Below are positions 7,139-14,956 of a stretch of 20,727 nucleotides of DNA, piece after piece. The stretch is from CAYYVJ01 sp964475115. GTDB taxonomy: Bacteria; Bacillota; Clostridia; Lachnospirales; Lachnospiraceae. Location: contig CAYYVJ010000031.1 in the NCBI GenBank assembly GCA_964475115.1, positions 1 to 20,727 of the forward strand. Reading direction: 5' to 3'. The translations under genes were made by a program, and so were the position numbers. Each line of letters begins with the position of its first letter. Position 1 is the stretch's first letter. The notes under the pieces are model-generated. The model was not told the origin of the DNA and did not search any database. It saw only the letters and a program-made list of their open reading frames with translations.

Positions 7139-9511
7139 ATGAATACAAGAGTTTTAAAAACATTAGAATATAATAAAATTATTGAGAAATTAGGAGAATG
7201 CGCCTCTTCTGACTTAGGTAAGAAGTTGTGCAAAAAGTTACTACCCCTAAGTGATATAGAAGAAATACAGAGACAGCAACAAGAAACTTCTGACGCATTG
7301 AGACGGATTCACCAACAAGGAAACCTCTCCTTTTCTGGTTTAAAAGAGATTGGGGAATCTTTAAAAAGGCTTTCTATTGGCAGCGTTTTAGGTATGGGAG
7401 AATTGCTGTCTATTAGTTCTGTGCTAAATGTAACAACTAGAGCAAAAACCTATTCTCGTGGAGAAGTTACAGAAGGTTTAGAGGATTCCTTGGATGCCAT
7501 GTTTGAAGCACTGTCTCCACTAACACCATTAAATAACCAATTGAAAAAATGTATTATTTCTGAAGAAGAAATGAGTGATGATGCAAGCCCAACTTTAAAA
7601 AGTATAAGACGTTCTATGATCATTACTAACGATAAAATCCATAGTCAACTTACTTCCATGGTAAATAGTTCTTCTACAAGAACTTACCTACAAGAAAATG
7701 TAATTACCATGCGAAACGGAAGATATTGTTTGCCAGTCAAACAAGAATATCGAGGCCAAGTTCCTGGAATGATTCATGATCAATCTTCTAGTGGTTCTAC
7801 CATTTTTATAGAACCCATGGCGATTGTAAAATTGAACAATGATTTAAAGGAACTAGCTTTGCAAGAAAATGATGAAATCGAGAAAATTCTAGCCACCTTA
7901 AGTAACTTAGTTAGTTTAGATTTAGAATTATTGGAAGAAAACATGAAGATTCTTCCTATTCTTGACTTTATTTTTGCCAAAGCTTCTTTATCCAAACATT
8001 ATCACGCTAGTGAACCGATCTTTAATAACAAGGGAATTATTCATATAAAACAAGCAAGACATCCACTACTAGATCCTAAAAAGGTTGTTCCATCCGATAT
8101 ACGACTAGGTGAGGACTTTCATTTACTCATTATTACTGGTCCCAATACTGGTGGTAAGACAGTATCTCTAAAAACAGTAGGACTTTTAACACTTATGGGG
8201 CAAGCTGGTCTTCATATTCCTGCTTTTGAGGGTTCTAAACTAGCTGTGTTTGAAGAAGTGTATGCGGATATTGGAGATGAGCAAAGTATTGAGCAAAGCT
8301 TAAGCACCTTTTCTTCTCATATGACCAATATTGTATCTTTTCTTGAAAATGCCAATGAAAAATCTTTAGTTCTTTTTGATGAATTAGGTGCCGGAACAGA
8401 CCCTACAGAAGGTGCTGCACTAGCGATTTCAATCCTATCTTTCCTTAAGAACCTTCAAATCAGAACGATGGCAACTACTCATTACAGTGAGCTTAAAGTA
8501 TATGCGCTTTCTACGGAAGGTGTTGAAAATGCTTCCTGTGAATTTAATGTGGAAACATTACAGCCCACTTATCGTTTGTTAATCGGTATTCCTGGCAAAA
8601 GTAATGCCTTTGCTATTTCTGGAAAATTGGGCCTTCCCGGCTTCATCATTGAAGATGCAAAGAATCACATTACAGAACAAGATGTAGAATTTGAAGATTT
8701 AATTTCAGACTTGGAATCCAGCCGAAGAGAAATCGAAAAAGAACGAGAAGAGATAAAAAATTACAAAGAAGAAATCGAACGGTTAAAAGAACAGCTTAAG
8801 CAAAAGCATGAACATTTAGAAGAACGTAAAGCGAAATTAATAAAAGAAGCAAATGAACAAGCACGAGAAATTTTACAAGAAGCAAAAGAATATGCGGATC
8901 AAACCATAAAGAAATTCAATAAAGCAAGCCTCTCTAATAAAGATTTAGAGAATGACCGAAATGAACTAAGAGAGAAATTAAACTCTGTTAATAGCAAATT
9001 AGCCCTTAAGTCTAGAAAATCTTCTTCTAAAAAATTAAGTATAGAGAGTTTAAAAGTAGGTGATTCGATTAGAGTTTTATCCCTTAATTTAGATGGTACT
9101 GTTAGTACTCTTCCAAATGCCAAAGGTGATTTGTTTGTACAAATGGGAATTTTACGTTCTCAAGTAAATATTAAAGATTTAGAATTATTAGATAAACAAA
9201 AAGAACCGACTAATATGAAAAACAATACTGGTTCCGGGAAAATCAAAATGTCTAAAAGTGCTATGATCTCACCTGAAATTAACTTAATTGGGAAGACGGT
9301 AGACGAAGCGCTTTCTACTTTAGATAAGTATTTAGATGATGCATACCTTTCTCGTTTACCACAAGTTACCGTGGTTCATGGAAAAGGAACGGGAGCACTA
9401 AGGCAAGCAGTTCACTCCCTTTTAAAGAGACAATCTTATGTAAGCTCTTATCGCTTAGGGGTTTTTGGAGAGGGCGAATCCGGTGTTACAATTGTAGAAT
9501 TTAAACAGTAG
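7139..9511 (+). CDS. mutS2: MutS2 ATPase / Smr-domain protein
   Basis: A 790-residue MutS2, full length. The N-terminal core and clamp helices are followed by the ABC ATPase: Walker A GPNTGGKT (334-341), signature region STFSSHMTN (389-397), Walker B LVLFDELG (410-417) and H448 of the switch (ATTHYSE). A long coiled coil spans about 515-635, then a KOW-like strand region and a C-terminal Smr domain (about 712-790) with HGKGTGALR. MutS2 does not do mismatch repair; it is linked to recombination control and, in Bacillus, to rescue of collided ribosomes. Where many homologues have LDLRG at the start of Smr, this one has INLIG, which removes the Asp and Arg tied to nuclease activity. The gene starts its own transcription unit, with the response regulator gene 19 nt downstream. 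Confidence 0.95.
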   Translation: MNTRVLKTLEYNKIIEKLGECASSDLGKKLCKKLLPLSDIEEIQRQQQETSDALRRIHQQGNLSFSGLKEIGESLKRLSIGSVLGMGELLSISSVLNVTTRAKTYSRGEVTEGLEDSLDAMFEALSPLTPLNNQLKKCIISEEEMSDDASPTLKSIRRSMIITNDKIHSQLTSMVNSSSTRTYLQENVITMRNGRYCLPVKQEYRGQVPGMIHDQSSSGSTIFIEPMAIVKLNNDLKELALQENDEIEKILATLSNLVSLDLELLEENMKILPILDFIFAKASLSKHYHASEPIFNNKGIIHIKQARHPLLDPKKVVPSDIRLGEDFHLLIITGPNTGGKTVSLKTVGLLTLMGQAGLHIPAFEGSKLAVFEEVYADIGDEQSIEQSLSTFSSHMTNIVSFLENANEKSLVLFDELGAGTDPTEGAALAISILSFLKNLQIRTMATTHYSELKVYALSTEGVENASCEFNVETLQPTYRLLIGIPGKSNAFAISGKLGLPGFIIEDAKNHITEQDVEFEDLISDLESSRREIEKEREEIKNYKEEIERLKEQLKQKHEHLEERKAKLIKEANEQAREILQEAKEYADQTIKKFNKASLSNKDLENDRNELREKLNSVNSKLALKSRKSSSKKLSIESLKVGDSIRVLSLNLDGTVSTLPNAKGDLFVQMGILRSQVNIKDLELLDKQKEPTNMKNNTGSGKIKMSKSAMISPEINLIGKTVDEALSTLDKYLDDAYLSRLPQVTVVHGKGTGALRQAVHSLLKRQSYVSSYRLGVFGEGESGVTIVEFKQ

Positions 9512-9530
9512 AATAGATTGGAGGAGTATC

Positions 9531-10232
9531 ATGGTTGCAAAACAAAGAATTTTAATTGTAGATGATGATGTAAATATTGCTGAATTGATTTCCTTGTATT
9601 TAGTGAAAGAGTGTTTTGATACTATGATGGTTCATGATGGAGATGAAGCTCTATCTGCATTTGAGACATTTAACCCGAATCTTGTTTTGCTGGATTTAAT
9701 GTTACCTGGAATGGACGGATACCAGGTATGCCGTGAACTACGCAAGACTTCTTCTGTTCCTATTATCATGCTTTCTGCCAAGGGTGAGATTTTCGATAAA
9801 GTTCTTGGTCTGGAACTTGGTGCAGATGATTACATGATTAAACCTTTTGATTCAAAAGAGTTAGTAGCGAGGGTGAAAGCGGTACTACGTAGATATCAAC
9901 CTGCCACTCCTGCTCTTCCCAAAGAAGGCGGTGACTATGTAGAATATCCTGACTTAATTATTAGCCAGACAAACTATTCTGTTATTTATAATGGAAAAAC
10001 AGTAGAAATGCCACCGAAAGAATTGGAGCTCCTGTACTTTTTAGCTTCTTCTCCCAACCAGGTTTTTACAAGAGAGCAATTGCTTGATCACATATGGGGA
10101 TACGAGTACATCGGAGATACTAGAACGGTAGATGTGCATATTAAACGCTTAAGAGAAAAAATAAAGGACAATATAAATTGGAGCATCTCCACAGTGTGGG
10201 GAATCGGTTATAAATTTGAGGTAAAACGATGA
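9531..10232 (+). CDS. OmpR/PhoB-family response regulator
   Basis: A 233-residue two-component regulator. The receiver domain (about 4-120) has the acidic pair D11/D12, phosphoacceptor D55 in LLDLMLPG, the conserved hydroxyl residue in MLSAKGE and K104 in MIKPFD. The C-terminal winged helix (about 135-233) ends with the usual DVHIKRLREKI and WGIGYKF motifs. GGAGG precedes the ATG. Its last codons overlap the start of the kinase gene (ATGA, 10229-10232), so the pair is translationally coupled and the kinase is its natural partner. Its targets are not evident. The downstream lipoprotein gene is a candidate because it shares the transcription unit. Confidence 0.94.
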   Translation: MVAKQRILIVDDDVNIAELISLYLVKECFDTMMVHDGDEALSAFETFNPNLVLLDLMLPGMDGYQVCRELRKTSSVPIIMLSAKGEIFDKVLGLELGADDYMIKPFDSKELVARVKAVLRRYQPATPALPKEGGDYVEYPDLIISQTNYSVIYNGKTVEMPPKELELLYFLASSPNQVFTREQLLDHIWGYEYIGDTRTVDVHIKRLREKIKDNINWSISTVWGIGYKFEVKR

Positions 10233-11635
10233 AGGGAACAGTCTACACGAAATTTGTGGCTGGCTATATTATCTTTGGGGTTTTTAGTTTTTTAACCATT
10301 GCTGTATTAACTTCTAATTGGACCTTCGAGCATTTAGTTAATGAAAAATCTAAAGATTTGTATAATGAAGCGAATTTAATTGCTAACCAGTACGCAGCCG
10401 TATATTATAATAATGAAATGACTCTATCTGCAGTGTCTACTCAATTGAAGGCTGTTGATACTTTTTTAAATGTGCAAATATGGATGGTCAATCCCGAAGG
10501 TGATATTTTATTAAACACCCGTTATAACCCAAACATGCCTTCCACGATTCCAGACTTCGATCCTTCCATTTCTGGCATGAATCAATATACGATAGGAACT
10601 TATCACAATATGTTCCAGGAAGATGTTATTACTGTAAGTGCACCGATTACAACTCAATATAAAGTAAATGGATATGTTATTATCCACTCTTCTTTTCGAT
10701 CCATTGAAGCTGCAAAAGAAAAGATTTTAAATATCTCTTACATTACCTTAGGCGTTATCTTTATTCTATCCTTTATATTTTTAGCAATTTTTACAATTAC
10801 AGTATATTTACCACTCCAGAAAATAAAGGCGGCTGCCAACTCTTATGCTTCTGGTAATCTTAAATACAAGTTAAACATTCATAGTCATGATGAAATCGGA
10901 CATTTGGCTGCAACACTAAATTATATGTCCTATGAGTTAAATAAAAGTGATGAATATCAAAAAAACTTTATTGCCAATATCTCTCATGACTTTCGCTCTC
11001 CACTTACTTCGATAAAAGGATATGTGGAAGCTATGAAAGATGGGACGATTCCTATAGAAATGCAAGAAAAGTATTTAGATATTGTGATTTTTGAAACAGA
11101 ACGGTTAACAAAATTAACAAGTAGCCTTTTAACATTAAATTCATATGATTCAAAGGGTATGATCTTGGATATCACTAACTTTGATATAAATCAGGTTATT
11201 AAAAATACATTAGATACTTTCGAAGGTATCTGCAGTAAGAAAAAAATTGTTTTTAATTTAGCTTTGTCCGCAAAAGTGCAGACAGTAGCAGCAGACATTG
11301 GTAAAATACAACAGGTGCTATATAATTTAATTGATAATGCGGTCAAATTTAGTAATGCAAATTCCAGCATCCAGATTACCGTTTATGAGCAAACTGGTAA
11401 GATATTTATATCTATTAGAGATTTTGGAACTGGTATTTCAAAAAGCAATGTCAATAAAATATGGGACCGTTTTTATAAAACAGATTCCTCTAGAGGGAAG
11501 GATAAGAAGGGTACTGGACTTGGACTTTCCATTACAAAAGAGATCATTCAGGCCCACAATGAAAATATCGACGTTGTCTCTACAGAAGGCGTTGGTACCG
11601 AATTTATATTTACTCTCCCAAAGGGAAAATCATAA
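10229..11635 (+). CDS. Membrane sensor histidine kinase
   Basis: A 468-residue kinase paired with the overlapping response regulator. Membrane helices are at about 10-28 and 168-190, enclosing an extracytoplasmic sensor region of about 140 residues. HAMP lies at about 191-243. The HisKA box NISHDFRSPLTSIKGY places the phosphorylated histidine at H253. The ATPase domain has the N box QQVLYNLIDNAVKFS (361-375), G1 DFGTGIS (398-404), an F box DRFYK and G2 GTGLGLS (428-434). All motifs are intact, so it should autophosphorylate. The sensor domain resembles the double-Cache/PAS-like folds usual in such kinases, but I cannot name its signal. The GAGGT ribosome site is inside the end of the regulator gene. 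Confidence 0.93.
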   Translation: MKGTVYTKFVAGYIIFGVFSFLTIAVLTSNWTFEHLVNEKSKDLYNEANLIANQYAAVYYNNEMTLSAVSTQLKAVDTFLNVQIWMVNPEGDILLNTRYNPNMPSTIPDFDPSISGMNQYTIGTYHNMFQEDVITVSAPITTQYKVNGYVIIHSSFRSIEAAKEKILNISYITLGVIFILSFIFLAIFTITVYLPLQKIKAAANSYASGNLKYKLNIHSHDEIGHLAATLNYMSYELNKSDEYQKNFIANISHDFRSPLTSIKGYVEAMKDGTIPIEMQEKYLDIVIFETERLTKLTSSLLTLNSYDSKGMILDITNFDINQVIKNTLDTFEGICSKKKIVFNLALSAKVQTVAADIGKIQQVLYNLIDNAVKFSNANSSIQITVYEQTGKIFISIRDFGTGISKSNVNKIWDRFYKTDSSRGKDKKGTGLGLSITKEIIQAHNENIDVVSTEGVGTEFIFTLPKGKS

Positions 11636-11666
11636 AAAACTACTAACATAAATAGAAGGGAATAAC

Positions 11667-12695
11667 ATGAAGAAAAAATTTACATTAACAGGAATCGTAC
11701 TTAGCCTATTTCTACTAACAAGTTGCGGAAGCTATAAAATCACCAAGGATTATGACCCTAATGAATTCATTAAACTTGGGGAATACAAAGGAATTGAAGT
11801 CACTTTAGCTTCTAACGAAGTAACAGAAGAAGACATTGAAAATAGAATTGCATCTGATTTAGAAGGATATTCTACTTATGAAATTACAAGCGCAAGAGGA
11901 ATTAAAGAAACAGATAAGGTAAATATTGATTTAAATGGAACTGTAGACGGGAAACTTATCACTGGATTTACTACTGTTGACTATGAATTAGTTGTTGGAG
12001 GAAAACAAATTTCTGTAGATGGTTTCGACGAACAGCTTCTAGGCTACCAAACAGGCGATACTGCTACTTTAAATTTAGTCTTAGCTGAAGATTTTACGGA
12101 TTCAACCATTGCAGGAAAAGACATTGTTTTTACAGTAAAGATTAACTCTATTCAGGAGAAAATTCTTCCTGAACTAACAGATGACTTTGTTAACACTAAC
12201 CTAAACTATAAAACTGTAGAAGAATACAGAAATGGTACAAAAGAAGCTCTTACAGTAGAAAAAAACGAGGCAGTAAGATTAGGTAAAATAAATGATGTTT
12301 GGGTTAAAATAATGGATAATGTAGAAAGATTGGGTTATCCTGAAGGGCAAGTAGAAGCTCAAATAGAACAATTAAAAGCTCAATTTGATGTATATGCTTC
12401 TATTAATAAAGTAGATGTAGAAGAATTTGTAAAGAATATGTATGGAATAACCATTGAAGAATATGCGCAGACAATGGTTGCACAAATACTTACTCTTGAG
12501 GCGATTGCTGACAAAGAAAACATTCAATTAAGTAGCAGCGAATACAAAAAACTTTTGCCTGAATATGCTGCATTGTATGGCACAGACGATACAAAAACCT
12601 TTGTAGAAAAGCACGGAGAAGCTAAAATCAAAGAGGCTATGCTCTGGGATAAAGTAAAGGAATTTACTGCAAATGCTGCAGTCGTAATAGAATAA
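11667..12695 (+). CDS. Trigger-factor-like lipoprotein (FKBP-type PPIase plus trigger factor C-domain)
   Basis: A 342-residue predicted lipoprotein. The signal peptide ends LLTSC, so C20 is the lipidated residue. After a short helical region, residues about 80-163 match the FKBP-like domain of trigger factor (YELVVGGKQISVDGFDEQL, then the GKDIVFTVKINSI strand). Residues about 165-342 match trigger factor's helical SurA-like chaperone domain. The ribosome-binding N-domain of true trigger factor (about 110 residues, with the GFRxGK-type loop) is missing and replaced by the lipoprotein signal. It should therefore help fold proteins outside the membrane, similar in place to PrsA but from another family. 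The gene is 31 nt after the sensor kinase gene, before a strong terminator. An envelope-stress role is inference. Confidence 0.85.
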   Translation: MKKKFTLTGIVLSLFLLTSCGSYKITKDYDPNEFIKLGEYKGIEVTLASNEVTEEDIENRIASDLEGYSTYEITSARGIKETDKVNIDLNGTVDGKLITGFTTVDYELVVGGKQISVDGFDEQLLGYQTGDTATLNLVLAEDFTDSTIAGKDIVFTVKINSIQEKILPELTDDFVNTNLNYKTVEEYRNGTKEALTVEKNEAVRLGKINDVWVKIMDNVERLGYPEGQVEAQIEQLKAQFDVYASINKVDVEEFVKNMYGITIEEYAQTMVAQILTLEAIADKENIQLSSSEYKKLLPEYAALYGTDDTKTFVEKHGEAKIKEAMLWDKVKEFTANAAVVIE

Positions 12696-12696
12696 G

Positions 12697-12731
12697 AAAG
12701 GTGGGTTAACAATTGTTAACCCACCTTTTTT
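12697..12731. terminator. Perfect palindromic bidirectional terminator
   Basis: A perfect 32-nt palindrome: the left arm AAAGGTGGGTTAACAA (12697-12712) is followed directly by its complement (12713-12728). On the plus strand it runs into TTTTTT (12726-12731), a classic rho-independent terminator two bases after the lipoprotein gene stop. The convergent trmL gene stops at 12730, inside the T-run, so the same hairpin should end its transcript. The T-tract on that side is less regular. As RNA the tip would open into a loop of about 4 nt. Confidence 0.9.
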
Positions 12732-13221
12732 ATTCCCAATCATAATTACGAAGCTTACCATGTAACTGCATATGAGAAAAATTATTTTGTCTTAATGCCT
12801 CATATAAAAGAATGGCTACAGAATTTGATAAATTCAAAGACCTAATTTCTTCATTCATAGGTATACGAACAGCTGTATCTTGATGTTTTACTAAGATTTC
12901 TTCTGGTATTCCAGCACTTTCTTTTCCAAACATAATGAAACAATCTGATTCGTAAGATACCTCTGAATAGAGGGTTGGGGCTTTTGTAGTAGCCATATAT
13001 ATTTTTGCTCCTGGATTTTTATCTAGAAAATCTTCAAAATCTTCATAGACGGTCACATCTAAATCTTTCCAATAATCCAAGCCTGCTCTTTTTACCATTT
13101 TATCGTTAATTCTGAAACCCATAGGCTCAATTAAATGTAACTTTGTAGCAGTGGCTACACAAGTCCTTCCAATATTACCTGTATTTGCAGGCATTTCTGG
13201 TTCTAATAATACTATATTCAT
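12730..13221 (-). CDS. trmL: tRNA (cytidine(34)-2'-O)-methyltransferase TrmL
   Basis: A 163-residue SPOUT-class methyltransferase of usual length. The opening MNIVLLEPEMPANTGNIGRT is the family's motif 1. IMFGKESAGIPEEIL supplies motif 2, and IPMNEEIRSLNLSNSVAILLYEALRQ supplies motif 3, which forms the knotted SAM site. TrmL 2'-O-methylates the wobble base of certain tRNA-Leu species. The gene starts 25 nt after the aminotransferase stop with only a weak GGAT-like ribosome site, so it is likely co-transcribed with lrp and the aminotransferase gene. A TATAAT-like sequence just upstream could give a weak extra start. The gene ends in the shared terminator. Confidence 0.93.
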   Translation of the reverse strand: MNIVLLEPEMPANTGNIGRTCVATATKLHLIEPMGFRINDKMVKRAGLDYWKDLDVTVYEDFEDFLDKNPGAKIYMATTKAPTLYSEVSYESDCFIMFGKESAGIPEEILVKHQDTAVRIPMNEEIRSLNLSNSVAILLYEALRQNNFSHMQLHGKLRNYDWE

Positions 13222-13246
13222 CTTATATCCATTTCTATTATAATTT

Positions 13247-14416
13247 TTAATTCTTTTCGTCTAATTTTTTTACAAATCTTTCAAATCTGCTCAATGCCTC
13301 TTTCAAATCTTCTAGAGAATACGCATAAGAAACTCTCAAATATCCTTCTCCACAATCTCCAAAAGCCGTTCCTGGAACAATCGCTACCTTCTCTTCTTCT
13401 AAAAGCCTCGTTGCAAATTCTTCCGAAGACATACCAAACCTTTTAATGCTTGGAAAGACATAAAAAGCACCATTTGGTTCAAAGCATTGTAGACCCATTC
13501 TATCAAATTCATGAAGCAAATATCTTCTTCTTTGATTATAAGCTTCACGCATATTCTCAACATCCTTGTCACCATTCTTTAAGGCTGAGATAGCCGCATA
13601 CTGACTAGTCGTTGGGGCACACATAATAGCAAATTGATGAATTTTTATCATCTGTTCAATTATTTCAGCAGGACCTACTGCATATCCTAGTCTCCATCCT
13701 GTCATGGCATATGATTTAGAAAATCCATTGATAACAATGGTTCTTTCTTTCATTCCAGGCAAGGTAGCAATGGAAACATGAGTCCCTTTATATGTTAGTT
13801 CAGAATAAATCTCATCAGAAATCACTAGAATATCCTTTTCAATTAATACTTCAGTTATTTCTTCTAACTCTTCCCTCGCCATAATTGCACCCGTAGGATT
13901 GTTGGGAAAAGGAAAAATAAGTACTTTTGTCTTTGGTGTAATTGCGTCTAAAAGTTCTTTCTTTGTAAGCTTAAATTGATTTTCTGCTTTTAGTTCTATA
14001 ATTACAGGAACACCATCAGCTAAAACGGTACATGGCAAATAAGAAACATAACTTGGTTGCGGAATCAACACTTCATCACCTGGATTAATCACTGCACGTA
14101 AAGCCACATCAATTGCTTCACTTCCGCCCACTGTAACCAAAACATCTTTTTCATAATTATAAGATAAACCCATTTTTCTCTCAAAATAATTACAAATTTC
14201 AATCTTAAGCTCTTTTAATCCTGCATTTGAAGTATAAAAGGTTCTTCCTCTTTCTAAAGAGTAGATACCTTCTTCTCTAATGTGCCAAGGAGTATCAAAA
14301 TCTGGTTCACCTACACCTAATGAAATAGCATCTTTCATTTCACTTACAATATCAAAAAACTTTCTTATGCCTGATGGTTGTATCTGTACAATCTTATCTG
14401 ATAAAAAATTTCTCAA
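13247..14416 (-). CDS. Class I/II PLP-dependent aminotransferase
   Basis: A 389-residue aminotransferase of fold type I. The PLP Schiff-base lysine is K234 in GFSKSYAMTGWRLGY. Other cofactor contacts are visible: GGSEAID near 97-103, N173 in PNNPTG, and D201 with Y204 in ISDEIYSEL. The C-terminal substrate-carboxylate arginine region is GEGYLRVSYA. The group includes aspartate, aromatic and N-acetyl-diaminopimelate-type enzymes, and the amino acid used cannot be fixed from sequence. The start is TTG at 14416-14414, overlapping the lrp stop (TTGA) with GGTGA 4 nt upstream, so the two are translationally coupled. Pairing with an Lrp/AsnC regulator suggests control by an amino acid. Confidence 0.9.
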   Translation of the reverse strand: MRNFLSDKIVQIQPSGIRKFFDIVSEMKDAISLGVGEPDFDTPWHIREEGIYSLERGRTFYTSNAGLKELKIEICNYFERKMGLSYNYEKDVLVTVGGSEAIDVALRAVINPGDEVLIPQPSYVSYLPCTVLADGVPVIIELKAENQFKLTKKELLDAITPKTKVLIFPFPNNPTGAIMAREELEEITEVLIEKDILVISDEIYSELTYKGTHVSIATLPGMKERTIVINGFSKSYAMTGWRLGYAVGPAEIIEQMIKIHQFAIMCAPTTSQYAAISALKNGDKDVENMREAYNQRRRYLLHEFDRMGLQCFEPNGAFYVFPSIKRFGMSSEEFATRLLEEEKVAIVPGTAFGDCGEGYLRVSYAYSLEDLKEALSRFERFVKKLDEKN

Positions 14417-14895
14417 GGTGTCACCAACATCCTTTCATCTGTACTTTTTTCTATAAGTACGGTTCCATGATCTTTGTATTTCTTTAATACAAAATGGGTG
14501 GCAGTACTTAATATTGCATCCATAGGAGCAAGTCTGCTGGTAACAAACTGAGCAACAGCCTTCATCGTTTTTTCTTGAATAATAACTGTAAAATCAAAAC
14601 CTCCAGACATTAAATACACTGCATGAACTTCATCAAAATTATAAATTCTCTCTGCAATCTTATCAAAACCTAAACCTCTTTGTGGCGTTACCCTAACTTC
14701 AATTAGCGCAGTTACTTTTTCATCACTTGTATTATCCCAGTTGATTAAAGTATGATATCCACAAATAATTTGGTTCTTTTCCATATCTGCAATCTCATTT
14801 GCTACCTCTACTTCTGATACACCTAGTAAGATTGCCAAATCCTTAATGTCGATCTTGCTATTTTTTTCAATCATGGTTAAAATTTTCTCTCGCAT
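14413..14895 (-). CDS. Lrp/AsnC-family transcriptional regulator
   Basis: A 160-residue Lrp/AsnC protein: an N-terminal winged helix (about 1-50, LAILLGVSEVEVANEI) and a RAM ligand-binding/oligomer domain (about 65-140, VTALIEVRV and VHAVYLMSGGFDFTVIIQ). I prefer ATG 14895-14893, with AAAGGA 11 nt upstream. An in-frame ATG eight codons earlier at 14919 has no ribosome site. The spacing is a little long, so the longer 168-residue form is not excluded. The stop overlaps the start of the aminotransferase gene. A perfect 17-bp palindrome lies 30 nt upstream of the chosen start. Such regulators often act locally and on themselves, sensing amino acids. The likely effector is the aminotransferase's substrate or product, which is inference. 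Confidence 0.9.
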   Translation of the reverse strand: MREKILTMIEKNSKIDIKDLAILLGVSEVEVANEIADMEKNQIICGYHTLINWDNTSDEKVTALIEVRVTPQRGLGFDKIAERIYNFDEVHAVYLMSGGFDFTVIIQEKTMKAVAQFVTSRLAPMDAILSTATHFVLKKYKDHGTVLIEKSTDERMLVTP

Positions 14896-14924
14896 ATTTA
14901 AACGTTTCCTTTCACCCATATCAT

Positions 14925-14941
14925 GTAACTAAAATAGTTAC
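14925..14941. promoter_or_regulatory. Candidate Lrp/AsnC operator (17-bp palindrome)
   Basis: GTAACTA (14925-14931), a 3-nt AAA centre, and TAGTTAC (14935-14941) form a perfect dyad with an A-rich middle. The site lies between the VanW stop (14957) and the lrp start. No T-run follows on either strand, so it is not a terminator. Size, symmetry and AT-rich core match known Lrp-family sites in general form. No convincing promoter is seen beside it. AATAAT near 14947 could be part of a -10 box. Confidence 0.45.
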
Positions 14942-14956
14942 AGCTATTATTCTAAA

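Noticed and set aside
11331..11651. 106-codon plus-strand frame inside the sensor kinase gene
   Set aside because: Overlaps the ATPase domain in another frame; the kinase motifs are unambiguous and this frame has no ribosome site.
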